DNA from: Karalla daura
Lineage: Eukaryota; Chordata; Actinopteri; Chaetodontiformes; Leiognathidae
NCBI GenBank assembly: GCA_029224185.1
Contig: CM055211.1
Span: forward strand, 8,154,917-8,218,916
Reading direction: 5' to 3'
DNA: 64,000 bases
The position numbers and the translations under genes are program-made. Positions 47,101-54,802 of the stretch are shown here, one piece after another (position 1 is the first letter of the stretch; each line of letters starts with the position of its first letter). The notes below the pieces were generated by a model. That model saw only the letters and a program-made list of their open reading frames with translations, did no database searches and had not been told where the DNA came from.

Positions 47101-50100
47101 GGGGGGGCATTGTGTATGTGGGGGNNNNNNNNNNNNNNNNNNNNNNNNNNNNNNNNNNNNNNNNNNNNNNNNNNNNNNNNNNNNNNNNNNNNNNNNNNNN
47201 NNNNNNNNNNNNNNNNNNNNNNNNTCCACGCTCTTTCTCCGCCGTCTATTAGAAACGAGCTCTCCGCCTCATGGCAAGTCGCTAATCAGCGCAAATTAGA
47301 AACCGGTGCGTCTGTGACGTCACTCCGCCACCGCACCCGTGTGCAGTCAGCGCTGAGCTCCACTCTGAAGCCAGACATGAAGGAAACATAAGCTCTTCAG
47401 TGAAGAAACAATAAAACTATGTCCTGACAATAACATGAGTAGAAAACAGCGGCTCAACAGTTGTTCCCCCTGGTGTTGTCGCAGAGGACACTCAGACAGA
47501 CACGACAGTCTGAAACAGTTAGTTTCCCTCTGTAACTTTGCCTGTTAAACACTTGCTCATATTGACCAGGGTTACTGCGCCCCCCCCCCTCCCCCCCCTC
47601 CCCCCCTTCCCCCCTCCTCCTCTTACTCCCCCCCTCCTCCTCCTACCCCCCTCTCCTCCTCCTCAGTCAGTCACGGCCTCTAGCTGCCCCCCCCCCCCCA
47701 CTTCCTCTGCAGTCAGGATCGTTTCCTTCATGGAGCTAAATCAGCCAGTATCATAGTGGGATCAACATGCACCCCCCCCCCCCCCCGCCGTTGGCCCAGG
47801 TGGAGTGAATGATGCACGTGTCTGGTATAGAGGGGAGGAGGAGGGGGAGAGGGAGTAGGAGGAGATGGAGCGGGGAGAGGGAGGAAGAGGAGGAGGGGGG
47901 AGAGGGAGTAGGAGGAGGAGGGGAGAGAGGAAGGAGGAGGAGAAGGGGGAGGAGAGGGAGTAGGAGGAGGAGGAGGGGGATAGAGGGAGGAGGAGGAGGA
48001 GGGGGGTGTGGCTCGGGTAGGGGGGGGCAGCTAGAGGCTGTGACTGACTGAGGAGGAGGAGGAGGGGGGAGATGGAGTAAGAGGAGGAGGAGGAGAAGGG
48101 GGGGGAGTAGGAGAATGAGGGGGGGAGAGGGAGTAGGAGGAGGAGGAGGAGGCGGGAGAGGGAGTAAGAGGAGGAGGGGAAGAGGAAGGAGGAGGAGGGG
48201 GGAGAGGGAGTAATAGGAGGAGGAGGAGGGGGGAGAGGGAGTAGGAGGAGGAGGAGAGAGGGAGGAGAAGGAGGAGGGGCTCGGGTAGGGGGGGCAGCTA
48301 GAGGCCGTGACTGACTGAGGAGGAGGAGGAGGGGGGGAGAGGGAGTAATAGGAGGAGGAGGAGGGGGGAGAGGGAGTAGGAGGAGGAGGAGGGGGAGAGA
48401 GGGAGGAGGAGGAGAGGGGGCGGCTCTGGTAGGGGGAGGCAGCTGGAGGCCGTGACTGACTGAGGAGGAGGACGAGGGGGAGAGGGAGTAAGAGGAGGAG
48501 GGGGGGGGGGCGAGCAGGGGGGGAGTAGGAGAATGAGGGGGGAGAGAGAGGAGGAGGAGGCGGGAGAGGGGAGTAAGAGGAGGAGGAGGGGGAGAGGAAG
48601 GAGGAGGAGGGGGAGAGGGAGTAGGAGGAAGAGGAGGGGGAGAGAGGGAGGAGGAGGAGGAGGGGGCGGTTCGGGTGGGAGGGCGGTAGCTAGAGGCCGT
48701 GACTGACTGAGGAGGAGGAGGAGGGGGGAGAGGGAGTAAGAGGAGGAGGAGGAGGAGGGGGGAGAGGGAGTAAGAGGAGGAGGAGGGGGAGAGGAAGGAG
48801 GAGGAGGGGGGAGAGGGAGGGAGGAGGAGGATGGTGTCTCTGAGCCTCCTCCACGCTCTTTCTTCATCGTCCAATAGAAACGAGCTCACCGGCCTCATGA
48901 CTGGCGTCGGAGAGAGCAAATTAGAAACCGGTGCGTCTGTGACGTCACTTCCGGGGGTCGACCAATGAGATCGCTCCATGCGGCCGCCACACCTGTGCGC
49001 AATCAGCGCTGGGCGGTGTCCGGAAGTCTCATAAGCCTGGGAACGGCAGAGCTCCGCTCTTTAGCCTCGGGAGGACTCGTCGGAGCGGACGTGAGACGCG
49101 TGTGAGCAGGTAAGCTGCAACTTCTCCGGGACTGTGTGTGTGTTTGGTGTCTTTATTCAGGGTGAAGCAGCCTCCTCTCCCTCTTCCTCCTTCTACCTGG
49201 GCTCCGTGAGCGGTCTGCGGCACAGACCAGCTCCGGGTCTGTGGTCTGAGTGGAGTTTTAGACCAAAGGAACGCTAGATTGTGCAGCTATGGCTAGGACA
49301 CGTGGCAGAGCGTTTAGTGAGCGCGTGCTACTTGTGGAGGCTGTTGAGAGGAGCAGAGTTTGACCAACTTCAACTTTACTTGTTTTAAGTGCCTTTCAGT
49401 GCAGCTGTTATCTCAGGGCACTTTACAAAGAGAGCAACAATGTGAGCATAGTGAAAAACCCCTGTCCTTAGGCTGGATCCTTTATTTCAGTGTAGCCAGC
49501 CGCCTCCATTTAACCTCAAGTCTTGTGTAAAAGATCATTTTCTCCATTGTGGCTGGTTTCTGAGTGCTTTTGACTCATCTTTTAACCTTTACTACTCAGT
49601 AGCCACTAGAAGGTAAATGTTAGGTATTGTGAATGTATTCATTGAATGTGATGTGTTCTAGGTTGTAGTACTGATCTGTGGCTTTTGTAACCTCTGCTGC
49701 TGTCAGTTAATTTGTTGTAGTTCAATAAAAGATCATTTTCCCCATTGTGGCTGGTTTCTGAGTGCTTTATTTAGTGATGGCCTCATCTTGTGACCTTTTT
49801 AACCTTTACTACTAATGTTGTAACTTTTAGTACTCAGTAAAGGTAAATGTTAGGTTTTATTGTGTTCATTGAGTGTTAAATGTGTTTTGTAATGCTTTTG
49901 AACACTTGTGATGTTTAATAAAATGTTGAAATTGATTTGGTGTCTTGTTGTTTGTGTTGTCTTCATTTTCTGCCTTTTTGGCCTAGAATTTCAGTTTTCT
50001 GACTTAGAAAAATTTCCTGCTTTCCTTTATTCTGTACTTAGTAATTTTCCCCCCTTGTTTTCCTGCCTTCCTTCTCTTCTAATTTTTTTTCCTTCCTTTA

Positions 50101-53100
50101 TTGGCACTATAAATAGGGGGTTCTTTGCTGTCCAAATCCCCTATAGGAGAAATTTTCCCAAGTGCCACCTTGTTTTTGAAAAAAAATTTGAACCAAGTGT
50201 AGTATGTTATGAAATGTTGATGAACTTTGAATAAAGCCAGTACAAATGAAACTTGAAATTTTTTATTGAAAAAAGCACAGCAATGAAAATACAAACATTA
50301 CAAGCAACAAAAGCACAATGAAAACATTACACAAACAGAAAAACAAGCACAATGAAACATACAACAAAAGCACATTACAAGCAACAGAAGTACAGCAAAA
50401 GCAAGGAACACAGCACAAATGACATTAAAAATGTCAAAAAAAAACAACACTGAAGCGAAAGAGGAGGCTTCAGTATTGTTTTTTTATTCTACAAAATTGA
50501 GACTAATAAAAAGGCGTCGGTAATCTCCAATAAGTATTGTCACTTTAGAAAGTGCAATACAGATTACCGCGCAGTCTCAAAATTAAGGGTTTCCAATTGA
50601 TAAAAGCTTTAGTGTCTCCAATCAAAAATTTAAGAGTCCAATTTTAGAGATTCCAATTGAGAGTTTTAGAGTTTCCAATTGAAGTCACAACTCTAACTGG
50701 AGATGCTGACCACTGGAGATGCTGAGATGCTGGACCACTGGAGATGCTGGAGATGCTGGAGATGCTGGAGATGCTGGACCACTGGAGATGCTGGAGATGC
50801 TGGACCACTGGAGAAGCTCCCAGGAAGATGTCTGCTCCAGCTCCGCAGCCTGAAGGCCTCGCTGCTCCACCTGGACACAGAAACACTGTTAGAACATCGA
50901 GTTGGAAAAACAATGCTACTAAAAGCTAAATGAACAAATAAGGCTCAATTGAATTAAAGTAAAAAATAAAAAAGTAATAAAAATTCCAAAAACTTGATTG
51001 CAGTTTAGCAGCAATGTGAATGAACACATTCACAAAGCTGAATGAACAAATAAGGCTCAATTAAGTCTCAAAGGAAAAAGTGAAGAATAAAGAAAAAGCA
51101 GAGTAAAAATAAAATAAACTACTTAATTGCAGCTTAGCTGCAATGCGTTAGAAATCCATAAAACGTTAATACGTTTCTCCTGATTAAACGCAGGGTCTGA
51201 AACTACAAACTACTACAAAGTCTATAAAGTCTGTCCGATAAGAGTTCAACCTGAGCCATTAATGAAATGGCGAGGAGGCAGAAAGTGGCAGGAGCACCTG
51301 TAAAGACAGGCGAGCTGAGCTGACCACCTAGACTGAACAAACCTGCAGAGAACTGGAAGATAAATGCGGTAAAAACACGAGCTACGCTGCGAACAAAGCT
51401 GTGGGAGCGGAGCTCCACCACAGCGAGCTGCTGCAGAAAACTAAGCTACTGAAAACAGGAGAAACTGCTTCAAAGTGAAGCAGAGCTGCTAGAAAACGCC
51501 TCAGAGTCGACTACAAAGCTGCTAGCTTAACTTAGCAGCCTCGAGTTAGCGACGCTGCACGTAGCAAGGCCAAACTCAGCAACACTAACCTCAACGAGGC
51601 TAAAACCTAGAGCTCCGCGGATACGTACCTCCTCCACCGGCTCCTGGGTCCAAATGGGCGATCGCTGACTCCAGGAGCTCTTTATACTGCCTCCATTAAT
51701 CAGTGACAGCCGTGGCAGAGGGAGGAGGCAGACGGAGGAGGAGGAGGGGGAAGAGGAGGAGGAGGAGGTCTCTAACTGGGTCAGAGAGCGCAAATTAGAA
51801 ACCGGTGCGTCTGTGACGTCACTCCGCCACCGCACCCGTGTGCAGTCAGCGCTGAGCTCCACTCTGAAGCCAGACATGAAGGAAACATAAGCTCTTCAGT
51901 GAAGAAACAATAAAACTATGTCCTGACAATAACATGAGTAGAAAACAGCGGCTCAACAGTTGTTCCCCCTGGTGTTGTAGCAGAGGACACTCAGACAGAC
52001 ACGACACTCTGAAACTGTTCGTTTCCCTCTGTAACTTTGCCTGTTAAACACTTGCTCATATTGACCAGGGTTACTGGTAGGTTACTGGTAGGTTACTGGT
52101 AGGTCCGGTAGGTCCTAAAGTATGCTCAAGGGTTTTGTTGCATTTCTCTCCTTAAATATCTGTTGACTACTTCTACTCACTCCTGTTCCCAGCAGGAGCC
52201 TAAACAGAGCGTGACTTGGCATTTTGCTGCATTTCATGCTGCCATACCCACACACTCCATGCAGCACATTCCTAACGTGCTGATAAGGATGTGTAACCAG
52301 CCCAGGGTCATGGCTGATCGAGCTGCAGCCAGGGAGAGATAAGGGACGCTTCACTGCATGGTACCAGGTGCAGGAATGACTCAGACTTTGTGGTTTTTGG
52401 TCAGCACTCTTTCTTGTCTTTTTACTTTTCTTTTTTTAGCTGATTTTTACTCACCACCACACAGCTGAAAGGCCCCACCCACTCTGTAGAGCTTCTGATT
52501 CGTCAGCGGCCCTGCACAGATGACAACAAATCCACCTATGACGATGCCTGACAAGCCTGTGACCAGGAAGATGCTCCAGAAAGTTCTGAAAACTGAGAGA
52601 GGAGGAGAATGAGGAGGGATCAGATGTATGGATATGTAACAGGGAGGATCATCGATGGAGAATAATACCAACCAATGGCAGGTTCATCCTCATACAGCTC
52701 TGCAGGTTCGACCCATGACCTCATTGGCCCGTTGACAGGAAATGGGAAGAGGAAGGCGACCTGGCACAGTTTAGACAGAGGCTGATTGGCTGCAGAGAAG
52801 GAGAAGCTGATGAAACCGCTGTTTTTTGTCTTTCTTTTAAATTGTTTGTGAACGTGGGATGCTCTTACTGATCCAGAGATCCCACACAGAGAAGTCCTCT
52901 GACTGAGCTGTGAAGGAGCAGCGCCAGAACAAACCCTCGTGGAAGATCTTCACACTGTCAGGAGCCTGAGGAACCAGAATCTAATCATCATCATGTTCCT
53001 TTTCCATCAGCTTCAATGATCAGTCTCAGATCACACGATGAAACCTGCCATGCGGAAAATCGTCCACCAGATGGCAGTAACGATCACATGGGGTAAACAC

Positions 53101-53630
53101 CAGAGCTAAATCTGGCCAATCCACTCCCAGGCCTCGTGTTCGTCAGTCTCTGTCTGGAAACACTCAGTTTTACTTCAAAGGGTAAATATCTCGTCTTTGA
53201 TAGTGTGTGGAGATCTTCTTATGGACTTCTTAAACAGGAAGGAAGCATTTGAAGCTTTCAGCCAATGAGTATTGCTATGTATTTATAATGCATGTCTGTT
53301 TTTGTTCAGATAATGTTTGGAATTAATGAACACAGATTAAACATACCAAGTCATTTGTGGAAAACACGACAATCAACCAAGGTGAGTTAGTGTGGAAAAC
53401 GCCACCTTTCCCATGTCTTAAGCTGGCCTGCGTGCATGTGTGGGTGTGCCTGGTGCAGGTACCTGGCCAGTCCGCCCTCCCTGCCCCCCCTCCTCCTGGG
53501 AGCGGCTGCAGGACTCTGCAGCCAGCAGCCAGTACTCGGTCCCACAGGAGAGCAGCGTGAAGAGGAAGCCCGCAGCCCCGAAGAACAGAGCGAGGAAGAG
53601 CAGCACCTTCAGCCTCTCAGCTGGAGACAT
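34214..53630 (-). CDS. tmem182: Transmembrane protein 182 (TMEM182), five exons
   Basis: A claudin/PMP22-fold protein with four transmembrane helices, expressed in muscle; mammalian TMEM182 is reported to bind integrin beta-1 and restrain myoblast differentiation. Exons on the minus strand: 53630-53463 (start ATG, first helix, GTEYWLLA), 52965-52869 (FHEGLFWRC, the claudin-type W..C signature), 52789-52673 (TNQPLSKLC), 52592-52455 (second helix, VIGGFVVICAGP), then 34506-34214 or 32039-31816. Intron phases are 0, 1, 1, 1 and all junctions are GT-AG. Introns 1-3 are below 0.5 kb, but intron 4 is 17.9 kb or more because it holds a palindrome of nearly 15 kb. The exon 3 donor (GTTGGT) is weak; a better GTATTA donor 4 bp downstream would break the frame. 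Confidence 0.88.
34510..34527 (+). promoter_or_regulatory. CTCF-like motif at the proximal exon-5 acceptor
   Basis: Same CCACCAGAGGGCAGCA core as at 32043-32060, duplicated along with the exon and in the same orientation. Confidence 0.5.
34655..34975 (+). repeat. Solo, diverged copy of the palindrome's central module
   Basis: Similar over about 300 bp to 38440-38800 in the left arm and, inverted, to 49960-50300 in the right arm. Shared signposts are AATAAA-rich sequence followed by GGCTTTATT, then TTCTCCTATA, GGACAGCAAGG and GCCAATAAA/ACCAATAAA. Divergence is much higher than between the two arms, so this is an older insertion of the same family. Confidence 0.8.
35745..36009 (+). repeat. Octanucleotide minisatellite (GTTAGTCA)n
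   Basis: About 33 units of CAGTTAGT with variants GTTGGTCA and GTTACTCA; the TTACTCAG variants are clustered near 35880-35930. It ends six bases before the ATG of the piggyBac-like transposase fragment. Confidence 0.95.
36015..36735 (+). pseudogene. piggyBac-type transposase, N-terminal fragment in three exon-like pieces
   Basis: It starts with ATG at 36015 and an acidic, Ser/Asp/Glu-rich region (EDGESDGK, DSDSESGSD as seen in the frame), as in many PGBD transposase N-termini. A second piece follows an ATATAG acceptor near 36339 and ends at a GATGCAG/GTAGGC donor near 36407. A third piece follows CACTTCAG near 36646 and includes the family-typical GQDGTVW. It stops soon after. The DDD catalytic domain and the cysteine-rich tail are missing, so it is not a functional transposase. 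Confidence 0.55.
36415..36458. repeat. (CT)n microsatellite
   Basis: About 20 CT units with one interruption, within an intron-like gap of the transposase fragment. Confidence 0.9.
36761..37067. other. Short unassigned stretch between the piggyBac remnant and the palindrome
   Basis: About 300 bp with no coding or structural feature I can recognise. It may be further piggyBac-derived sequence. Confidence 0.35.
37076..37083 (+). promoter_or_regulatory. TATA box of the outward module, left arm
   Basis: TATAAAAA in GGCAGTATAAAAAGC. It is followed about 55 bp later by GTGCAAG/GTATGT, a good splice-donor match, and at 37905 by a pyrimidine-rich TCTGTGTCCAG acceptor. The mirror copy is on the minus strand at 51686-51681 (TATAAAGAG). 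Confidence 0.5.
37905..38080 (+). repeat. GCATCTCCAGTGGTCCA-type 9-17 bp minisatellite, left arm
   Basis: Tandem CAGCATCTC units, some carrying CAGTGGTC. The mirror copy at 50697-50815 is longer by several 9-bp GAGATGCTG units, which shows that the arms have changed length independently. Confidence 0.85.
38262..38313. terminator. AATAAA plus 19-bp hairpin with oligo-T, left arm
   Basis: AATAAA at 38262-38267 overlaps the foot of a hairpin. The stem ACAATACTGAAGC pairs with GCTTCAGTGTTGT around a 10-nt loop (38284-38293), extended by seven A facing eight T. It is conserved in the right arm (50435-50486). On either strand it resembles a hairpin followed by T, and it lies between two convergent modules. 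Confidence 0.55.
38440..38830. repeat. Central module between convergent transcription-like units, left arm
   Basis: Contains several AATAAA signals on both strands (for example 38471 on plus; near 38816-38821 on minus) and the TTCTCCTATAGGGG...GGACAGCAAGG segment shared with the solo copy at 34655-34975. Mirror copy 49920-50300. Confidence 0.7.
39735..39870 (-). promoter_or_regulatory. CRE/CCAAT promoter-like module, left arm, reading leftwards
   Basis: On the minus strand the order is TGACGTCA (39793-39786), ACCAATGAGATCGC, then GCGCAATCAGCGC. About 130 bp further, exon-like sequence ends at a donor CAG/GTAAGC (near 39625). The mirror copy at 48895-49110 reads rightwards. Convergence with the TATA module at 37076 makes each arm look like two facing transcription units. 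Confidence 0.45.
39897..40790 (+). repeat. Polypyrimidine minisatellite, left arm
   Basis: About 0.9 kb of CCTCCT/ACTCCCTCTC units with almost no purines. It is punctuated by a tag of about 25 bp, CAGTCAGTCACGGCCTCTAG plus CTGCC, at 40046, 40195, 40504 and 40752. Open frames of Ser, Pro and Leu across it are not genes. Confidence 0.95.
40791..40935 (+). promoter_or_regulatory. Second CRE module, left arm
   Basis: CACATGACC, then TGACGTCA (40812-40819), then CAGCGACTTCAGCAGCGCG. The same string order recurs at 44642-44695 in the palindrome loop. The following ATGAGGCGGAGAGC...GGAGAAAG resembles the exon-like sequence at 39836-39880. Confidence 0.4.
41103..41151. repeat. (CA)n microsatellite
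   Basis: About 24 CA units inside the left arm; no CA tract of this length is seen at the mirror position. Confidence 0.95.
41405..42050 (+). repeat. Group of four tRNA-like modules, plus strand
   Basis: Four A-box/B-box pairs with tRNA-like spacing: (1) A TAGCTCAGTGGGG at 41417, B GTTCCAGTCC at 41461; (2) A TGGTGTATGGG at 41576, B GGTTCAACTC at 41618; (3) A TAGCTCCGCAGG at 41828, B GTTCGAATCC at 41872; (4) A TGGTGTAGTGGG at 41980, B GGTTCGCCTCC at 42032. A degenerate one (AGCTCAGCAGGAG) is at 41738. Module 2 can form a 5-bp T-arm with a 7-nt TTCAACT loop. Acceptor stems pair poorly, so these are tRNA-derived repeats rather than tRNA genes. Mirror images lie at 46315-46795. Confidence 0.65.
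42144..42337. repeat. GCATA pentamer and derived 18-bp minisatellite
   Basis: About 11 GCATA units followed by about seven 18-bp units (AGCATAGCATAAGCTCAC, the last ones ending AGCTAAT). The 18-mers evolved from the pentamer. It is present in the left arm only. Confidence 0.93.
42630..42845 (-). repeat. Two tRNA-like modules, minus strand
   Basis: One has A box TGGTGTAGTGGATAGAG (complement of 42671-42690) and B box GGTTCGAGTCC (42647-42637); the B box is a perfect match to the tRNA consensus and lies within a GGGGG/CCCCC T-stem. The other has A box TAGCTCATCAAG (42836-42825) and B box GGTTGGAGTCC (42793-42783). They face the four plus-strand modules of the same arm. Confidence 0.6.
43367..44275. 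other. Left-arm-only insertion of about 0.9 kb
   Basis: No counterpart in the right arm: the flanking sequences pair directly with each other there. A plus-strand open frame of 152 codons covers 43345-43803 but shows no recognisable domain. AATAAA occurs on the plus strand at about 43504 and 43799, and its complement TTTATT at about 43490. Identity unknown; I see no terminal repeats. Confidence 0.5.
44387..44745. other. Loop of the palindrome, with a CRE promoter-like module
   Basis: Unique spacer of 359 bp between the innermost paired segments. It contains TGACGTCA (44660-44667) beside GGTCATGTGACC and CAGCGACTTTAGCAGCGCG, the same arrangement as at 40791-40850. Read leftwards, it is followed by GC-rich exon-like sequence and CAGCTG/GTATGT, a donor-like site near 44424-44414. 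Confidence 0.5.
45303..46520. repeat. Tandem duplication of a CT-rich plus tRNA-like block, right arm
   Basis: Both copies open with TAAATGACATTGGGATGCTT (about 45306 and 45999), continue into 300-450 bp of polypyrimidine, and end with the same two minus-strand tRNA-like modules and poly-A/T sequence. The left arm holds one mirror version near 41670-42135. Confidence 0.85.
45765..45935 (-). repeat. Two tRNA-like modules, minus strand (first tandem copy)
   Basis: Module with A box TAGCTCAGCAGGTTAAGACG (complement of 45806-45825) and B box GTGTTCAAATCCC (45783-45771). A second module has A box TAGCTCAGCAGGAG (45924-45911) and a degenerate B box. They mirror the modules at 41828 and 41738. Confidence 0.6.
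46315..46795 (-). repeat. Four tRNA-like modules, minus strand (mirror of the left-arm group)
   Basis: In minus-strand order: A box TAGCTCAGTGGG (46785-46774) with B box GAGTTCCAGTCC (46743-46732); A box TGGTGTAGTGGGTACTG (46631-46615) with B box GGTTCAACTC (46588-46579); a degenerate copy near 46470-46430; A box AGCTCAGCAGG (46371-46361) with B box GTGTTCAAATCCC (46330-46318). The A box at 46631 is closer to the tRNA consensus than its left-arm partner, which lacks one base (TGTATGGG). Confidence 0.65.
47125..47224. other. Assembly gap, 100 N
   Basis: Exactly 100 N, a common placeholder for a gap of unknown size. It follows a G run (47088-47107 and beyond) that probably blocked sequencing. 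Confidence 0.99.
47288..47577 (+). repeat. Direct repeat B1 with CRE
   Basis: About 290 bp nearly identical to 51787-52076 in the same orientation. It begins GCGCAAATTAGAAACCGGTG, contains TGACGTCA (47315-47322) and ends TTGACCAGGGTTACTG. Only a handful of mismatches are visible (for example TTGTCGCAG against TTGTAGCAG). Confidence 0.92.
47578..47760. repeat. Short polypyrimidine block with one minisatellite tag
   Basis: CT-rich sequence with the CAGTCAGTCACGGCCTCTAG tag at 47664, on the plus strand as in the left arm, then about 55 bp of unique sequence. Confidence 0.8.
47820..48840 (-). repeat. Polypurine minisatellite, right arm
   Basis: About 1 kb of GGAGGA/GAGAGGGAGTA units, the reverse complement of the left-arm minisatellite. 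The inverted tag (GGCAGCTAGAGGC plus GTGACTGACTG) is at 48026, 48293, 48438 and 48685. The long Ser/Pro/Leu frame on the minus strand is not a gene. Confidence 0.95.
48895..49110 (+). promoter_or_regulatory. CRE/CCAAT promoter-like module, right arm, reading rightwards
   Basis: TGACGTCA (48940-48947), ACCAATGAGATCGC (48961-48974), then GTGCGCAATCAGCGC and a donor-like GAGCAGGTAAGC near 49105. Mirror of 39735-39870. Confidence 0.45.
50435..50486. terminator. Hairpin with oligo-A/T feet, right arm
   Basis: Mirror of 38265-38313. Stem AACACTGAAGC/GCTTCAGTATT around a 10-nt purine loop. One stem base pair differs between the arms (CAACACTG against CAATACTG on the respective side), and both keep the stem paired (G-T or A-T). 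Confidence 0.55.
51698..52080 (+). repeat. Flank of the right arm: GGA tract and direct repeat B2 with CRE
   Basis: 51715-51770 is GGAGGAGG sequence. 51787-52076 is the second copy of the 290-bp direct repeat with TGACGTCA at 51814-51821. It is followed by four tandem GGTTACTGGTA units (52069-52105). The two direct repeats bracket about 4.2 kb of the right arm. Confidence 0.9.
52106..52454. other. tmem182 intron 4, exon-proximal part
   Basis: About 350 bp of unremarkable sequence between the repeats and the exon 4 donor. Nothing recognised. Confidence 0.6.
53063..53078 (+). promoter_or_regulatory. CTCF-like motif in tmem182 intron 1
   Basis: CCACCAGATGGCAG fits the CTCF core. It is in the same orientation as the motifs at the exon-5 copies. 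Confidence 0.45.
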
Positions 53631-53917
53631 GACTGCTCACCACTCAGGATCTCATGCTCAGAAACCGCCACCAGTTCTCCTCTGCTCAGCACACGTGCGC
53701 GCGCACACGCACACACACACAGACCCTCTGTTGGGGTGCAACAAGTGGCTCCATGGAAATAAACTGAGGGTCACGTGCTCCAGGGGGATACGGTTACTCA
53801 CAGAAATAGAGCTTCTGTTTGCAGAACCTGTGGCATTCACTCAAAGCCACAGGATAATCGTGTCATTTTAGACTTGGAAAAACAAGAGCTCACACATGTA
53901 GAAATATCTCCTTGGCA
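53631..53917 (-). promoter_or_regulatory. Short actr3-tmem182 intergenic region with two E-boxes
   Basis: Only about 290 bp separate the actr3 poly(A) signal from the tmem182 start codon. Two CACGTG E-boxes (53692-53697 and 53772-53777) lie 80 bp apart here, beside a short CA/CG alternating run (53698-53720). A tmem182 promoter here is inferred; the start site may also lie within the actr3 3' UTR. Confidence 0.4.
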
Positions 53918-53923
53918 TTTATT
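53918..53923 (-). terminator. actr3: actr3 poly(A) signal
   Basis: AATAAA on the minus strand in CCAATAAATGCC, about 880 bp past the actr3 stop. No earlier canonical AATAAA is apparent on this strand in the 3' UTR. Confidence 0.55.
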
Positions 53924-54802
53924 GGAATGCCGGCATTGAAATCCAGATTTGGTACAGTACAAGGCTAATCCAGTATAACTGAGATCTAGGCAACAGTGAT
54001 GGTCCAACAACAGTCATTCAAACTGCATGTTCATATATTAATACGACTTTTTTTTCTTACTTTCGAGACAATTTTGTCAAAGAGATGAGACATTAATACA
54101 AAGAAAGAGAATAAAAAGGTGAAAGGAAAGCACAGACGATGAGTCTCCAGGGAGAGAAATCCTCGTTTGAACACACTCGGAACATTTGCATTCAGACAGA
54201 TATTCCAGCCCGGGACCGCATGACATCTCGGAAATGAAAAGTAGAAATAAAAAATTAAAAAAAAAAGACAATCAGGAATGGTCAGCATGTGTGGTGATTG
54301 CATGTTGGCACCTTTTTGATGACTCGATGATACAGTCAGAGGTGGAGCTGAGTGCGTCGCGTTTCCTGGAGCATCGTTTTGTTTCATTTCATTTTTTTTT
54401 GTTTAAGCATAGAACACATCGAAGAACCCGACCCATATACAGAGAGGTGCATTTACACAGGACTCATGATGATTAATTACATATTACAACCCTGTGAGCG
54501 TATTAGAAGTACAGATACGAGGCACGCAGAAATGAAAGATTCGATCACCTATTATTACCCTACTAGCAGTAAACGTTGTGTTGGAGCATCCTTTGGGCTG
54601 AGTCACCTCTCTCCTCTAGTTTGCGAGGACGCTGCTGCTCGCCGGGCAGTTTGTTTGGTCCACCGTCGCTCCGTCTCCATCCACAGCTCTGTCCGAGCAC
54701 CCGTGCAAAGGCTGGTGGGACTCCTGCAGCGTGAGGTCTTGTGGCGCTCCGTCCGTTTCCTCCTTGGCCTCCCCCCCCTCCCGCCCCCGTCCTCCCCCAC
54801 GC

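Larger units (their letters stand above)
44746..51697 (-). repeat. Right arm of the large palindrome
   Basis: Reverse-complement partner of 37068-44386, similar but not identical. Differences from the left arm: a tandem duplication of the tRNA-like/CT-rich block (45303-45990 and 45995-46520), an N gap (47125-47224), an extra CRE block (47288-47577), a different minisatellite length, and absence of the 0.9-kb insertion and of the GCATA array. Confidence 0.9.

Noticed and set aside
47762..48979. 405-codon minus-strand frame rich in Ser, Pro and Leu
   Set aside because: It is a translation of the CCT/CTC minisatellite; the matching frame in the other arm (39878-40801) is equally low-complexity and has a different length.
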